64,000 nucleotides of DNA, from the NCBI RefSeq assembly GCF_016925615.1, contig NZ_CP070499.1:4898001-4962000 (forward strand), written 5' to 3'. Under the pieces are notes generated by a model that saw only the letters and a list, made by a program, of their open reading frames with translations, did no database searches and was not told the DNA's origin. The stretch is from Natronosporangium hydrolyticum (GTDB taxonomy: Bacteria; Actinomycetota; Actinomycetes; Mycobacteriales; Micromonosporaceae). The position numbers and the translations under genes were made by a program. Positions within the stretch are counted from its first letter, which is position 1; each line of letters begins with the position of its first letter. Below, piece by piece: positions 43,178 to 51,727 of the stretch.

Positions 43178-44449
43178 GTGAGTGACAGGAGCAGCCGGGA
43201 TCCCCGGTCGACCGTCACCACCGCGGCAGCTCGCCACCTTCGCGCGGTGCGCTACCTGGTCGGGAACCTGCTCGCCGGCTTGGTTGCCCTCGTGCTCCTC
43301 GTCGTGTCGGTCGCCGTCCTGGTCCTGTCAGTGGTGGGAGTGGGGCTGCTCTTCGTCGGGCTCCTGGACCGTCAGGTGCGCCGGTGGTGCGACCGAGAGC
43401 GCACCCGCGTCGGCCAGCTGCTCGGCCGGCGGATCGATTCGCCCTACGTCGGCGAGGCCGGGGCGCGACTAGCCGACGCCCGCGACCACGCGGCTTCGGG
43501 CAGTCTCGGCCGCGACGCCGGCACGCTCGTCGCGCGTGCGTTGGTCGGCGTCCCGCTCGGCCTAGTGGCGATCTTTCTACCGCTGTTTTCGCTGCCCTAC
43601 GTCCTGCTCCCGCTCTACTGGTGGGCCCTGCCCGACGGGGAGACCGCGGTGATGTTCGAGGTGACCTCGTGGCCGGTGGCGCTCGCCGCAGTGCTGATCG
43701 GTCTCGGTGGCCTCACGCTCTGGGCGGCAGCTCCAGTTGCGTCACGGGTCGACACCACGGTAGCGGCGGCGCTGTTGTCACCGGGCCCGGCGCAGGAGCA
43801 GCGCCGCCGCGCCGAGGTCGAGCGGCTCCGGCGAAGGTCTGCCGTGTCCGCCCACTCCGCGGAGCTGCGGCGGATCGAGCGGGATCTGCACGATGCGGCC
43901 CAGAACCGGCTGGTGGCGGTCGCGATGTACGTCGGCATGGCTCAGCGCCAGTTGGAGACCGGATCAGGAGACCCTGGCCCGTCGCTGGCGAAGGCCGGCC
44001 GTGCCGCGACCGACGCTATCGCCGAGGTGCGGCGGGTCATCCACGGCATCTACCCACCTGTGCTCGCCGAGGAAGGGTTGGTGCCAGCCGTGGGGCTCCT
44101 CGTCGACCAGTGCCAGATCCCCACCCGGCTGCATGTGGACCGTCCGGCGCCCACCCCTGCTTCGGTCGACGCCGCGCTCTACTTCGCCATCTCCGAACTA
44201 CTGACCAACATCGCCAAGCACAGCGGCGCCCGGTCGGCGACGGTGCTGCTGCGCTGGGACGTCACCGAGCAGGTCCGATGGGTGACGGCGGTGGTGGGCG
44301 ACGACGGCAAGGGTGGCGCCGACCCGAGCCTGGGCAGTGGCATCGCGGGCGTCGAGAGCCGGGTCCGGGCGCTGGGGGGCTCGCTCCAGGTAACGAGCCC
44401 GCCGGGCGGCCCGACCAGAATCGAGGTGAGCCTGCCATGCGAGTCGTGA
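43178..44449 (+). CDS. Sensor histidine kinase, NarL/LiaS type
   Basis: This 423-residue membrane kinase has two pairs of hydrophobic segments (about 24-63 and 119-188) and a HisKA_3 dimerisation domain with the phospho-acceptor His238 in RRIERDLHDAAQNR. An HATPase_c domain follows (LLTNIAKHSGA N-box, GSGIAGVESRVRALGG). The GTG at 43178 is the start. Its stop overlaps the response-regulator ATG by 13 nt. The pair faces the ABC exporter operon across a short promoter region and probably controls it in response to an envelope signal. Confidence 0.92.
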   Translation: MSDRSSRDPRSTVTTAAARHLRAVRYLVGNLLAGLVALVLLVVSVAVLVLSVVGVGLLFVGLLDRQVRRWCDRERTRVGQLLGRRIDSPYVGEAGARLADARDHAASGSLGRDAGTLVARALVGVPLGLVAIFLPLFSLPYVLLPLYWWALPDGETAVMFEVTSWPVALAAVLIGLGGLTLWAAAPVASRVDTTVAAALLSPGPAQEQRRRAEVERLRRRSAVSAHSAELRRIERDLHDAAQNRLVAVAMYVGMAQRQLETGSGDPGPSLAKAGRAATDAIAEVRRVIHGIYPPVLAEEGLVPAVGLLVDQCQIPTRLHVDRPAPTPASVDAALYFAISELLTNIAKHSGARSATVLLRWDVTEQVRWVTAVVGDDGKGGADPSLGSGIAGVESRVRALGGSLQVTSPPGGPTRIEVSLPCES

Positions 44450-45078
44450 TCGCGGAGGACGACGCGCTCCTGCGCGAAGGCCTGGCGGCGCTGCTTCGCG
44501 CCGAGGCGATCGAGGTCGTCGCGGTGACCGACTCTGCGGCGAGCCTCGAAGACCTGGTTGGTGCGCACGACGCGAGCTTGGCCGTCGTCGATGTTCGGAT
44601 GCCGCCTACGTGGACCGATGAAGGGCTCCGGGCGGCCATCGAGATCAGGCGTCACCGGCCCGACTTCCCCGTGGTCGTCCTCTCCGCTCACGTCGAGCCG
44701 GCAGCAGCCGGCCAGTTACTCGCCGACGGGGCCGGGTCGGTGGGGTATCTCCTGAAAGAGCGGGTCGCCGCCGTCGGCGACTTCATCCACGCCGTGCACC
44801 GGGTCGCCGGCGGCGAGACCATCCTGGACCCCGAGGTGGTCAGCACCCTCATGCAACGTCGCCGCAGTCCGCTGGCGGCGCTCACGGGCCGCGAACGCGA
44901 CGTACTCGAGCTGGTGGCTCAGGGGGCCCGCAACGGTGAGATCGCCGCGAAGCTTAATGTCTCCGAGGCGGCGGTCAGCAAGCATATCCGGGGTATCTTC
45001 GACAAGTTGGGCCTCCACAGCGAGGACGCGGGCCACCGACGAGTCCTCGCGGTCTTGTCCTATCTACGCGAGCGGTGA
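44437..45078 (+). CDS. Response regulator, NarL/LuxR type
   Basis: This 213-residue protein has a receiver domain with the acidic pocket (EDD at 7-9), the phospho-acceptor Asp52 in VVDVRMPP and the conserved Lys in LLKERV. A LuxR-type helix-turn-helix follows (LTGRERDVLELVAQGARNGE and IAAKLNVSEAAVSKHIRGIF). It is translationally coupled with the kinase gene. By position it controls the divergent ATPase/permease genes. Confidence 0.93.
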   Translation: MRVVIAEDDALLREGLAALLRAEAIEVVAVTDSAASLEDLVGAHDASLAVVDVRMPPTWTDEGLRAAIEIRRHRPDFPVVVLSAHVEPAAAGQLLADGAGSVGYLLKERVAAVGDFIHAVHRVAGGETILDPEVVSTLMQRRRSPLAALTGRERDVLELVAQGARNGEIAAKLNVSEAAVSKHIRGIFDKLGLHSEDAGHRRVLAVLSYLRER

Positions 45079-45238
45079 CCCGCATGCGCGCAGCCTCGGC
45101 GGTCCGGGAACTACCCAAGGGATCGCACCCTCGTGTAGGGCACCGCTGGCCAAATCGGGTCACTTGATCATCAGACATCGCCGCAGCTCAGGTGATGCTG
45201 CGGGAGCGTTTACTCTGCTTACGCATACGCCATCGGCC

Positions 45239-45269
45239 GGGCTGTCGGGCTGTCGGGCTGTCGGGCTGC
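45239..45269 (+). repeat. 8-bp tandem repeat (gggctgtc, about 3.6 copies)
   Basis: Three complete units of gggctgtc and a partial one follow each other directly. The tract lies inside the palindromic element near its left end. Confidence 0.85.
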
Positions 45270-45566
45270 AAGATCGGCGGGCAGATCGTCTTACCCGACT
45301 TGGTGGGTCGAGTGGCGCCTGGTTTGCCAGTATGAACCTGGCTTGTCGCCGTAGTGGATCACCACTCAACCGACCAAGCGGCCGACAATATTGACAGCCG
45401 GGCGCAAGGGGGTCTGCTGACAAGCCCACCACCTGGTACAGACTTCCGTCGGACGCGATCCCGGCGCGAGTCAGCCGGCGGCAGAGAGGACCGACGCCAC
45501 AAGTGGCGGCCCGGAGGCAGCTCAGCGGCCTGCCAGCCACCTTCTTGCTGTCTACTGCCCTTCTTG

Positions 45567-45606
45567 AATTGACCAGCAGAGCCGTATAGGACTCTGCTGG
45601 TCAATT
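45567..45606. terminator. Central perfect hairpin, 15-bp arms
   Basis: aattgaccagcagag and its exact reverse complement ctctgctggtcaatt flank a 10-nt spacer. It lies almost at the middle of the 865-bp element and would act as a strong bidirectional terminator if transcribed. Confidence 0.7.
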
Positions 45607-45723
45607 AAGACAAGCCTGTGCCCTGGCGAGACGTTCTGCTGCGACTAGGCGGGGTCCGGTGTGGACGATACCCGGGCCGCCACTTGACCTACCGGGCGAG
45701 TTGAGCGGCGCCCCTGCCCAACC

Positions 45724-45810
45724 CCGACATGGTTGGGCAGGGAGGGATCTTGTATACCGGAATATCCGACTTTTCTGTACGCAAGATCCCTCCCTGCCCA
45801 ACCATGTCGG
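45724..45810. repeat. Perfect 29-bp inverted repeat with 29-nt spacer
   Basis: The arm starting ccgacatggttgggcag (45724-45752) is matched without error by 45782-45810. A perfect 29-bp arm is well beyond chance and beyond the usual terminator length. The spacer is AT rich. It may be a transposon end pair, a recombination site or a structured RNA. Confidence 0.85.
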
Positions 45811-46018
45811 AAATGCCGTGGTCTCGCGGCCGTGCGGCGGCCGAGTTGGGGTGTCGAGCTGAAGATCCAATGAGTGGACCCCGGCCAGGACGCCAGCTCA
45901 GCGGCTCCCGTCGCCGCCTTCTGCGCTGCTCCAACCCTTCCTCAACTAACCAGCAGAGTCGTATACGTAAGCAGAGCAAACGCTCCCGCGACACCCTCCT
46001 GAGCTGCGGCGAGGCAAG

Positions 46019-46345
46019 ATGATCAAGCATCGCTCCTGTCGCCGGTCGCCGAAGATCGGGTCCCAGCGGGACTCCAGGTCGGCCCGGTCGGCCGGATCGT
46101 CCGGCCACTGCCCCGAACTCGCCACTGGCACGGCGGCCAGGTCGCAGCGGGCGGACGGTCCCGCCTGGGACCACAACGCCAGCACGTCCGGGCGGGTCGC
46201 CAACCAGAGGAACCCCTTGGACCGTACGACGTCGAACGTGTCGAGTTCGGATAGTAGATCCCAGAGCCGTTGCGGATGGAACGGTGCGACGGCTCGGTAG
46301 GCAAGACTGCTGATGCCGTACTCGATGGTCTCCGGAACATGGTCG
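46019..46345 (-). pseudogene. CobW-family GTP-binding metallochaperone, C-terminal fragment
   Basis: The minus strand encodes VPETIEYGISSLAYRAVAPF, HPQRLWDLLSELDTFDVVRS, KGFLWLATRPDVLALWSQAG and WDPIFGDRRQE, the order seen in the C-terminal domain of CobW/ZigA-like GTPases. The GTPase domain is missing upstream (only about 100 residues are left). Downstream the last codons (from about LI onward) are encoded by the palindromic element at 45163-46027. It has therefore been cut on both sides and is inactive. Confidence 0.7.
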
Positions 46346-46371
46346 ATCCTCGCGTGAGATACTCCGCCTCA

Positions 46372-46533
46372 GTGACCGACCCGTTTGAGCCGCCGCCCTC
46401 CGACCGTGGTCTCCGCATGATCGGCATTACGGCGTTGGGTTATGCCATATCGACGCTCGTGTTGCTTGGCCTCTGTTGCTACGGCATTTACTGGGCGAAC
46501 CAGGAACTGTTGGGTTTCTTTGCTGACTTCTGA
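46372..46533 (+). CDS. Small single-pass membrane protein
   Basis: The GTG at 46372 begins a 53-residue protein. A short polar N-terminus with PFEPPPSDRGLR precedes a hydrophobic helix of about 22 residues (MIGITALGYAISTLVLLGLC) and a short aromatic tail (YWANQELLGFFADF). The ribosome site is weak. It is divergent from the CobW fragment and convergent with the DUF6069 gene. Coding use is normal for the genome, but no homology can be given. Confidence 0.5.
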   Translation: MTDPFEPPPSDRGLRMIGITALGYAISTLVLLGLCCYGIYWANQELLGFFADF

Positions 46534-46549
46534 CCTGCTTGCGTAGCTG

Positions 46550-46999
46550 TCAGGATCCTGGTCGGTCGCGGTGCGCCAGTGGCAGGAACTTGACGAAGGA
46601 CGCCACCGCTATGGCAGCGACCGCTAGGTGCATCACCATCAGTCCGATCACGCCGGGCCAGGTGGTGCCCGGCGACGATTCGCTCACGCCAAGCATGACG
46701 TCGGGCACCAGCGACACCGGCACCACCACCGGCACGAGTATCCGCAGGACGGCTGCGGGGTTGGCGGCGCGGCGGCGTACCACCTCCCAGCCGATCATCC
46801 CGGCGATGACGCCAATCGTGGCGGCCGAGATGTACGCACCCGGGGTGAAGGGCATGAACTCGGAGGGAATGGTGGCGATGGTGCCGACCGCGGCTGCGAT
46901 GGCGGCGCAGGCGAGGCTCCCCAGAACGATCGGGACGAGCAGTGCGGCGATCAGGCCGGCGGGTCGGGCGGGTGCCACTGTCGCTGAGGGAACGGACAT
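46550..46999 (-). CDS. DUF6069-like membrane protein
   Basis: This 149-residue protein has four hydrophobic helices. ALLVPIVLGSLACAAIAAAV is first, and the rest lie around FTPGAYISAATIGVIAGMIG, LRILVPVVVPVSLVPDVML and VIGLMVMHLAVAAIAVASFV. This matches the four-helix DUF6069 pattern common in actinobacteria. The ATG at 46999 has a good aaggag ribosome site. It lies 40 bp behind the remnant of an ABC-2 permease gene, so it was probably the last gene of a TetR-controlled exporter operon. Function unknown. Confidence 0.75.
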   Translation of the reverse strand: MSVPSATVAPARPAGLIAALLVPIVLGSLACAAIAAAVGTIATIPSEFMPFTPGAYISAATIGVIAGMIGWEVVRRRAANPAAVLRILVPVVVPVSLVPDVMLGVSESSPGTTWPGVIGLMVMHLAVAAIAVASFVKFLPLAHRDRPGS

Positions 47000-47039
47000 G
47001 GCGGTCTCCTTTCGGTAGCCGGGCGGGGTTCGCGCGGGG

Positions 47040-47322
47040 TCACGCGTCTTGGCTCTGCAGCCGCCAGGCGGCGGCGGTGATGAGGGCGACCAGGTAGCCG
47101 GCGAAGACGGCGAGACCGGTCCAAGGCGACAGTTGGGTCGCGCTCTGGCTGACGGCGGTGAACGCACCGCCGGCCTCCGACGGCAGGTGGAGTGAGGTTC
47201 TCATTCCAGCTCTCCGGCAGCAGGATCATAGCGGCGCTGGGCAGCAGGAACATCACGCCAACCAATGTGGAGATGGCGGCGGCCGTGGAGCGCAGCAACG
47301 CCCCGAGGGCGAGTCCGAGCAT
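47040..47322 (-). pseudogene. ABC-2 type permease, C-terminal fragment with frameshift
   Basis: The first frame encodes LGLALGALLRSTAAAISTLV and GVMFLLPSAAMILLPESW, a late membrane helix of ABC-2 permeases. After one frame change the sequence continues LPSEAGGAFTAVSQSATQLS and LAVFAGYLVALITAAAWRLQ to the stop. The N-terminal 150 or so residues and the ATPase gene are absent; a deletion has moved the promoter region with its operators next to the fragment. It is inactive. Confidence 0.75.
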
Positions 47323-47373
47323 CCCCGCTCCGCTAGGGTGCGGCCGCGCGTGACGTCATTCACAGTTGCCACT

Positions 47374-47419
47374 TTAACAATGTTCAGGCAGGATCAGGTC
47401 AGGCACTGAACATTGTTCA
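47374..47419. promoter_or_regulatory. Paired TetR-type operators
   Basis: tgaacattgttca at 47407-47419 is a perfect 13-bp palindrome, and ttaacaatgttca at 47374-47386 is a near-perfect one. The two centres are 33 bp apart, three helical turns, so a dimer pair could bind on one face. The surrounding AT-rich DNA contrasts with the GC-rich genome. No TetR gene is present nearby. They lie between the permease remnant (minus) and the multicopper-oxidase leader (plus). Confidence 0.7.
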
Positions 47420-47456
47420 ACGCCGACGTCGTACGGAGCGAGGCCAGGAGTGGATC

Positions 47457-47594
47457 ATGCGTGCTGCTGTCGTCAACGTGAACCGATTGTCCCGATCATT
47501 AGCCGCCCGAACGACCGTGGCCACCGGCCGCGGCGTGCTGGTGGTGGCGCTGCTGCTGACCGCCGGGGTGCTGGGCTGGTGGAGCTTCACCTGA
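47457..47594 (+). pseudogene. N-terminal membrane leader of the multicopper oxidase gene, cut off by a frameshift
   Basis: The ATG at 47457 has a good aggag ribosome site. The product is 45 residues, NRLSRSLAARTTVATGRGVL then VVALLLTAGVLGWWSFT, before a TGA. In a neighbouring frame the next codons read PESEATAYAIQDAAVVF and then join the multicopper oxidase frame. One indel at about 47585-47595 therefore probably separates leader and enzyme. Confidence 0.55.
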
Positions 47595-47631
47595 ATCGGA
47601 GGCGACCGCGTACGCGATCCAGGACGCGGCT

Positions 47632-49200
47632 GTGGTCTTCCTGTTGGCGATGCCGCTGGCCCTGCTCGGGTCGGCCGCGGCCGGCCGGCTACCGGCCACC
47701 GCCACGGCTGCGGCCGGGCAGCGGCGGGGCCTGCTCCGCCTGCGCTCCCGCTGGCTTGCGGTCGGCGGTGCCCTCGTGGTCGTGGTGACTGGCAGCGTGG
47801 CGCTGGTCGCTTCCGCCGCCTCCGCGCAGGTCCAGCCATTCCAGCAACAGCTCTACATCCCGCCGGTGTTGCAGGGCCCAGAGGTCACCCTGGAGATGGT
47901 CGAGGCCGACGTGCAACTGCTGCCGACCGGGCCGCCGACCCGGATGTGGACCTACAACGGCAACTTCCCTGGGCCCACGATCCGTCGTCCGGCCGGCGAG
48001 CCGACCCAATTGGCGGTGCGCAATCGGTTGCCGGCGACGTTCGGGGAGGCCACGCTACACAATCATGGCGGCCACTCAGCCTCCAGTGAGGATGGCCAAG
48101 CAGACTCGTTTCTCATTCCGAGCGGCGGGATGCGCACCTACACCTACGAGCACATGGAGCGTGGGGAGCCGGAACGGGCGGCCATGCAGTGGTACCACGA
48201 CCACCGGATGGACCTTACCGGCCGCAATGTGTGGAACGGGCTGGCCGGTCTGTTTATCCTGGACGATGAGGTGGAGGCTGCGCTCGACCTGCCCAGCGGC
48301 GAGTTCGACATACCGTTGGTGCTGGCCGACCGCAGCTTCGACGAGCAGAACCAGATCCCGTACGTGTTCAATCCCCTGGGCACCGTCGGCGACACCATCC
48401 TGGTCAACGGCCGACCTCAGCCACACTTCAACGTCGGCGATCGCAAGTACCGGCTGCGACTGCTCAACGCCTCCAACCGCCTACCGTATGCAGTGGAGTT
48501 GAGCAACGGCCAGCCGATGCACCAGATCGCCACCGAGAGCGGGCTGCTGCCAGCGCCGGTGGAGCGCCACCAGATCGTGCTCGGCCCGGGAGAACGGGTC
48601 GAGGTCGTGATCGACTTCGCCGGCCACCTCGGTGAGGAGATCGTCCTGCGCGCCGTCGGCGGAGGCGGCGGCATGGTCGTGGGCGGGGACGTGCTGCAGT
48701 TCCGCGTCGACCGGGACCTCATCGACGACAGCGCGCTGCCGGCCACCCTCCGCCCGATCCCCGACTTCGGCGAGGTCTCGGTGACCCGTGAGTTTTCCCT
48801 GGACTTCGCCGACGATATGTGGACCATCAACGGGCTGCCGTTCGACCCGGAGCGGTTCGACGCGGAGCCAGCACTCGACAGCACCGAACGCTGGATCTTC
48901 ACCAACAACACCGAGCAATCACATACGATACACATCCACGATGTCGACTGGCTGCTCGAACACCGCGATGGGCAACCGCCGCCAGCGTGGGAGAACGCGT
49001 TGAAGGAGACCTGGTTTATCGAACCGAACGAGACTATCTCGCTGATCACCACCTTCACCGGCCACACTGGCGCCTACGTGTTCCACTGCCACATGCTCGA
49101 GCACGAGGACATGATGATGATGGCGCAGTTCAACGTCTTGCCCGGCACCGAACGATCGAGGGGAGAGTACGACCATCGCCAGCCACCAAACCTCCGCTGA
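47632..49200 (+). CDS. Multicopper oxidase (CotA/bilirubin-oxidase-like)
   Basis: The frame encodes a membrane leader (LLAMPLALLGSAAAGRL), a hydrophobic segment near VVVVTGSVALVASAASA as signal or anchor, and a three-domain cupredoxin enzyme. Copper sites are visible: LHNHGGHS and WYHDHRMD in domain 1, then HTIHIHDVDW and FHCHMLEHEDMMM in domain 3 (type 1, 2 and 3 coppers; the methionine of the type 1 site is present). It would oxidise phenols, metals or pigments outside the cell with oxygen. The GTG at 47632 has no clear ribosome site, and the natural start is probably at 47457 beyond a frame break. Confidence 0.85.
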   Translation: MVFLLAMPLALLGSAAAGRLPATATAAAGQRRGLLRLRSRWLAVGGALVVVVTGSVALVASAASAQVQPFQQQLYIPPVLQGPEVTLEMVEADVQLLPTGPPTRMWTYNGNFPGPTIRRPAGEPTQLAVRNRLPATFGEATLHNHGGHSASSEDGQADSFLIPSGGMRTYTYEHMERGEPERAAMQWYHDHRMDLTGRNVWNGLAGLFILDDEVEAALDLPSGEFDIPLVLADRSFDEQNQIPYVFNPLGTVGDTILVNGRPQPHFNVGDRKYRLRLLNASNRLPYAVELSNGQPMHQIATESGLLPAPVERHQIVLGPGERVEVVIDFAGHLGEEIVLRAVGGGGGMVVGGDVLQFRVDRDLIDDSALPATLRPIPDFGEVSVTREFSLDFADDMWTINGLPFDPERFDAEPALDSTERWIFTNNTEQSHTIHIHDVDWLLEHRDGQPPPAWENALKETWFIEPNETISLITTFTGHTGAYVFHCHMLEHEDMMMMAQFNVLPGTERSRGEYDHRQPPNLR

Positions 49201-50178
49201 TCTCGCCGATGGCCTGCTGGTAGGCGACTGGGAACAGTTCCGGGTGGAGCTGACCGGCTACTGCTATCGAATGCTGGGCTCCCCCTTCGACGCCGAGGAC
49301 GCTGTGCAGGAGATCTTCCTTCGCGCTTGGCGCAGCCGAGCAACCTACGACCCGTCGCGCGCGTCCCGGCGTACCTGGCTCACGGCATCGCTACGAATCT
49401 GTGCCTCGACATCCTGAAGAGCGCCAACCGGCGGCGGGAACTCGCGGTCGACATGGGTCCGCCGTCTTCACCGGGCCCGGATCTGGGGACGCAGCTGCCC
49501 GAGGCCGCGTGGGTCCTGCCGATAGCCGACTCGCGCGCCATCCCGGACACCGCCGACCCCGGTGAGCGGGCGCTGCTGAGCGAGTCGATCCGGCTGGCGT
49601 TCACCGCGGCGTTGCAGCTGCTGCCCCCGCGGCAGCGAGCCATCTTGATCCTCCGGGACGTGCTGGCATACTCCTCAGCGGAGACCGCCGGCATCCTCGA
49701 CACCACGGCGGCGTCGGTCAACAGCGCCCTGCAGCGCGCCCGGGCTACGCTCGCCGAACGGGACCCGACCCGCCCGCCACTGGACCCTGCATCCGATACC
49801 CTGCTCAGTCGATACTGCGAAGCTTTCGAGAACAGCGACATCGAGACCCTGATCGCGCTGCTCCACGAGGACGGCACGACCGCCATGCCCCCGTACCGTT
49901 GGTGGCTGCGCGGCCGCACGGCGATGGCGGCGGCGCTGCGGGCCGCTGGCGACCCGTGCCGCGGGTCACGACTCGTGCCGGTACGCGCCAACGGCACCAC
50001 CGCGGTCGCGCAGTACGGCCCGGCGGGAGCTGGCCGGCTGCAACCGTTCGGGCTCGTCGTCATCGAGTGGCTCGATGGCAAGATGCTGGCGACGACGACA
50101 TTTTTGGAGCAGCCATCGCGGCTGTTCACGATCTTCGGGCTCAGCGATGAATTCCCGGCCCCGACCTCGTATACCTAA
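49175..50178 (+). pseudogene. ECF-type sigma-70 factor with SnoaL tail, frameshifted
   Basis: Region 2 (ELTGYCYRMLGSPFDAEDAV, QEIFLRAWRSRATYDPSRAS) lies in one frame up to a stop at 49417. From about 49360 the protein continues in a second frame: GIATNLCLDILKSANRRREL and region 4 LQLLPPRQRAILILRDVLAY with SSAETAGILDTTAASVNSAL. A SnoaL-like domain completes it (LSRYCEAFENSDIETLIALL to TTFLEQP). One missing base near 49360 explains this. In addition the expected ATG after the ggggag ribosome site is ATC at 49175. The layout matches the TIGR02960-like group of ECF factors. Probably inactive. Confidence 0.75.
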
Positions 50179-50180
50179 CC

Positions 50181-50942
50181 ATGAGCAACCATCTCGACCT
50201 CGGCAATGTCCACCTCTGGTATGACGAACAGGGCTCCGGCCCACCCGCCGTACTGATGCACGGCGGTTTCAGCGACTCCCGCGACTTCGCCGGCAACCTC
50301 GACACCCTGGCCTCACGCCACCGGCTGCTGCTGCCGGATCGCCGCGGCCACGGACGCACCGCCGACGTTGCCGGGCCGATCACGATCGAAAACATGGCCG
50401 CCGACATGGTCGAATTCATCGAGCAGGTGGTCGACGGCCCGACCGCGTTGGTCGGCTACAGCGCCGGCGCAAGCGTCGCGCTGTGGGTGGCGGCGCACCG
50501 GCCCGACCTGGTCTCCTCACTGGTGATGATCAGCGGCGCCTACGACCCGGCCGGCCTGATCATCCGCCCGGACGCAGAGGGAGAGTGGCCACCGCAGGTC
50601 ATCGCCGCGTACGCGGAGGTCTCGCCGGACGGCGAGGCCCACTTTCCGGTGATCGCGAAGAAGATCGCCGCCTCGGTCGACCAGGGCTCCCCGCTGACCA
50701 CCACCGACCTTGGCCGGGTGACCTGCCCGTCACTGGTAATGGCTGCCGACGATGACATCGTCACCCTGGAACACACCATCGAGCTGTACCGAGCGCTGCC
50801 AGCTGGCCATCTCGCAATCGTGCCCGGCGCCAGCCACCTGCTGCTGCACGAACACCCGGGCCACTGCACCCAGCTCATCGGCGCCTTTCTGGCCGGCGAG
50901 CGAGGACCGCGATTCATGCCAGTATCACGCGGCGGAGGCTGA
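50181..50942 (+). CDS. Alpha/beta hydrolase
   Basis: This 253-residue protein has a full hydrolase fold: oxyanion region LMHGGFSDSRDF, nucleophile elbow GYSAGAS (Ser, about residue 94), acid in MAADDDIV and His in PGASHLLLHEHPG. No signal peptide is present. It starts 2 bp after the stop of the sigma-factor gene and was presumably its operon partner; similar sigma/hydrolase pairs occur in actinobacteria. The substrate is unknown. Confidence 0.85.
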   Translation: MSNHLDLGNVHLWYDEQGSGPPAVLMHGGFSDSRDFAGNLDTLASRHRLLLPDRRGHGRTADVAGPITIENMAADMVEFIEQVVDGPTALVGYSAGASVALWVAAHRPDLVSSLVMISGAYDPAGLIIRPDAEGEWPPQVIAAYAEVSPDGEAHFPVIAKKIAASVDQGSPLTTTDLGRVTCPSLVMAADDDIVTLEHTIELYRALPAGHLAIVPGASHLLLHEHPGHCTQLIGAFLAGERGPRFMPVSRGGG

Positions 50943-51046
50943 CGGTCTTCAGAGCGCCGCTGGTCTCGAATCTGGTTCGGTTCTCGCCGCCGGGTTGCAC
51001 GGCTCGGCCACAATGACCGGGTCCCAGATCGCTTTCGGAGGCCGCC

Positions 51047-51709
51047 ATGCAAAATGACCTCGGACTCGACGCCAGCGGGCCGGCGCTACCCCTGCCGTTG
51101 ACTGTCCGCTACGACCGTGGCGTCATCAACCGGCAGACAAGCAGGCAGCGCCGCCTCGCTTACAGCTTCCTGGTCGTGGCCGCAGCCACGCTCGCCGCCT
51201 GGCCGCTGCTCGACCACAGCGGCTTCGTGGTGCTGACGGTGATGTTCGCAGCGGCCGCCGGATTGCTCGGACTGATCGCCTGGCTGAACACCAACACCCC
51301 AAGCCGGCTGGGGTGGGTGGCGTTCACAGTCAGATCCGACGGCATCGAGTTTCATGACCGTGGCCTGGTGCGCTGGGAGCAACTCGAGCGGATCTCGCTA
51401 CGGGTACAACAGCATGGCGGGGCGGGCGGCGCGGCCACCGCCGGCCAGGCGGTGGGGCAGAACGTCGCCGGAGCACTGGCCGCGCACTCCGGGATCAATG
51501 CGACAACCACGCTCGAGTTCACCCTGCACGACGTCAAGGCCTTCAACGCCGCCCAACAGGCGGCCGGCGCCGACACCCTGATCGAGGTCCCGCCGCACCT
51601 GACCCGGGACACGCTCGGCATGCTGCCGCCGGCGCCGGAGCTGCTCGCACTGCTTGGCCGCATCGCTCCCCACTACGGGATCACCATGGAGGTGAAGGCT
51701 CCCGGGTAG
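51047..51709 (+). CDS. Hypothetical membrane protein, PH-like
   Basis: This 220-residue protein has two membrane helices (about 37-55 and 60-80, SFLVVAAATLAAWPLL and FVVLTVMFAAAAGLLGLIAW). A soluble domain with VAFTVRSDGIEFHDRGLVRW and EQLERISLRVQ follows, a pattern seen in bacterial PH-like or DUF2550-type domains. A Gly/Ala-rich stretch (QHGGAGGAATAGQAVGQN) interrupts it. Its last 16 codons lie in a 51-bp sequence that is repeated exactly at 60311-60361. Function unknown. Confidence 0.65.
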   Translation: MQNDLGLDASGPALPLPLTVRYDRGVINRQTSRQRRLAYSFLVVAAATLAAWPLLDHSGFVVLTVMFAAAAGLLGLIAWLNTNTPSRLGWVAFTVRSDGIEFHDRGLVRWEQLERISLRVQQHGGAGGAATAGQAVGQNVAGALAAHSGINATTTLEFTLHDVKAFNAAQQAAGADTLIEVPPHLTRDTLGMLPPAPELLALLGRIAPHYGITMEVKAPG

Positions 51710-51715
51710 TCGTCA
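51665..51715 (+). repeat. 51-bp direct repeat, copy 1 (partner at 60311-60361)
   Basis: This sequence from gctccccactacggga to ggtagtcgtca is identical to 60311-60361, 8.6 kb away. It covers the 3' end and stop codon of the hypothetical membrane protein. The bases directly outside differ at both copies. Confidence 0.95.
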
Positions 51716-51727
51716 AATGGTGGCGAA

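Larger units (their letters stand above)
45163..46027. repeat. Nested palindromic element with about 67-bp inverted ends
   Basis: The ends cttgatcatc...cgccgcagctcagg at 45163-45230 and, on the other strand, 45960-46027 match over about 67 bp with roughly 85 percent identity. Inside are a central perfect 15-bp hairpin (45567-45606), a perfect 29-bp hairpin (45724-45810), and a direct repeat of about 85 bp (near 45510-45595 and 45885-45970). There is also a short tandem repeat of gggctgtc. No frame inside is convincing as a gene. The inner edge touches the last codons of a CobW-like fragment. It looks like a non-autonomous mobile element or a composite of two. Confidence 0.65.

Noticed and set aside
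43384-45078. 564-codon frame that includes the response regulator and an Arg-rich first half
   Set aside because: The first half is a shadow of the histidine kinase; only the part from ATG 44437 is the real gene.
45724-45810. Ordinary rho-independent terminator
   Set aside because: The arms are 29 bp and perfect with a 29-nt spacer and no U tract; this is outside the usual terminator form, so it is listed as an inverted repeat.
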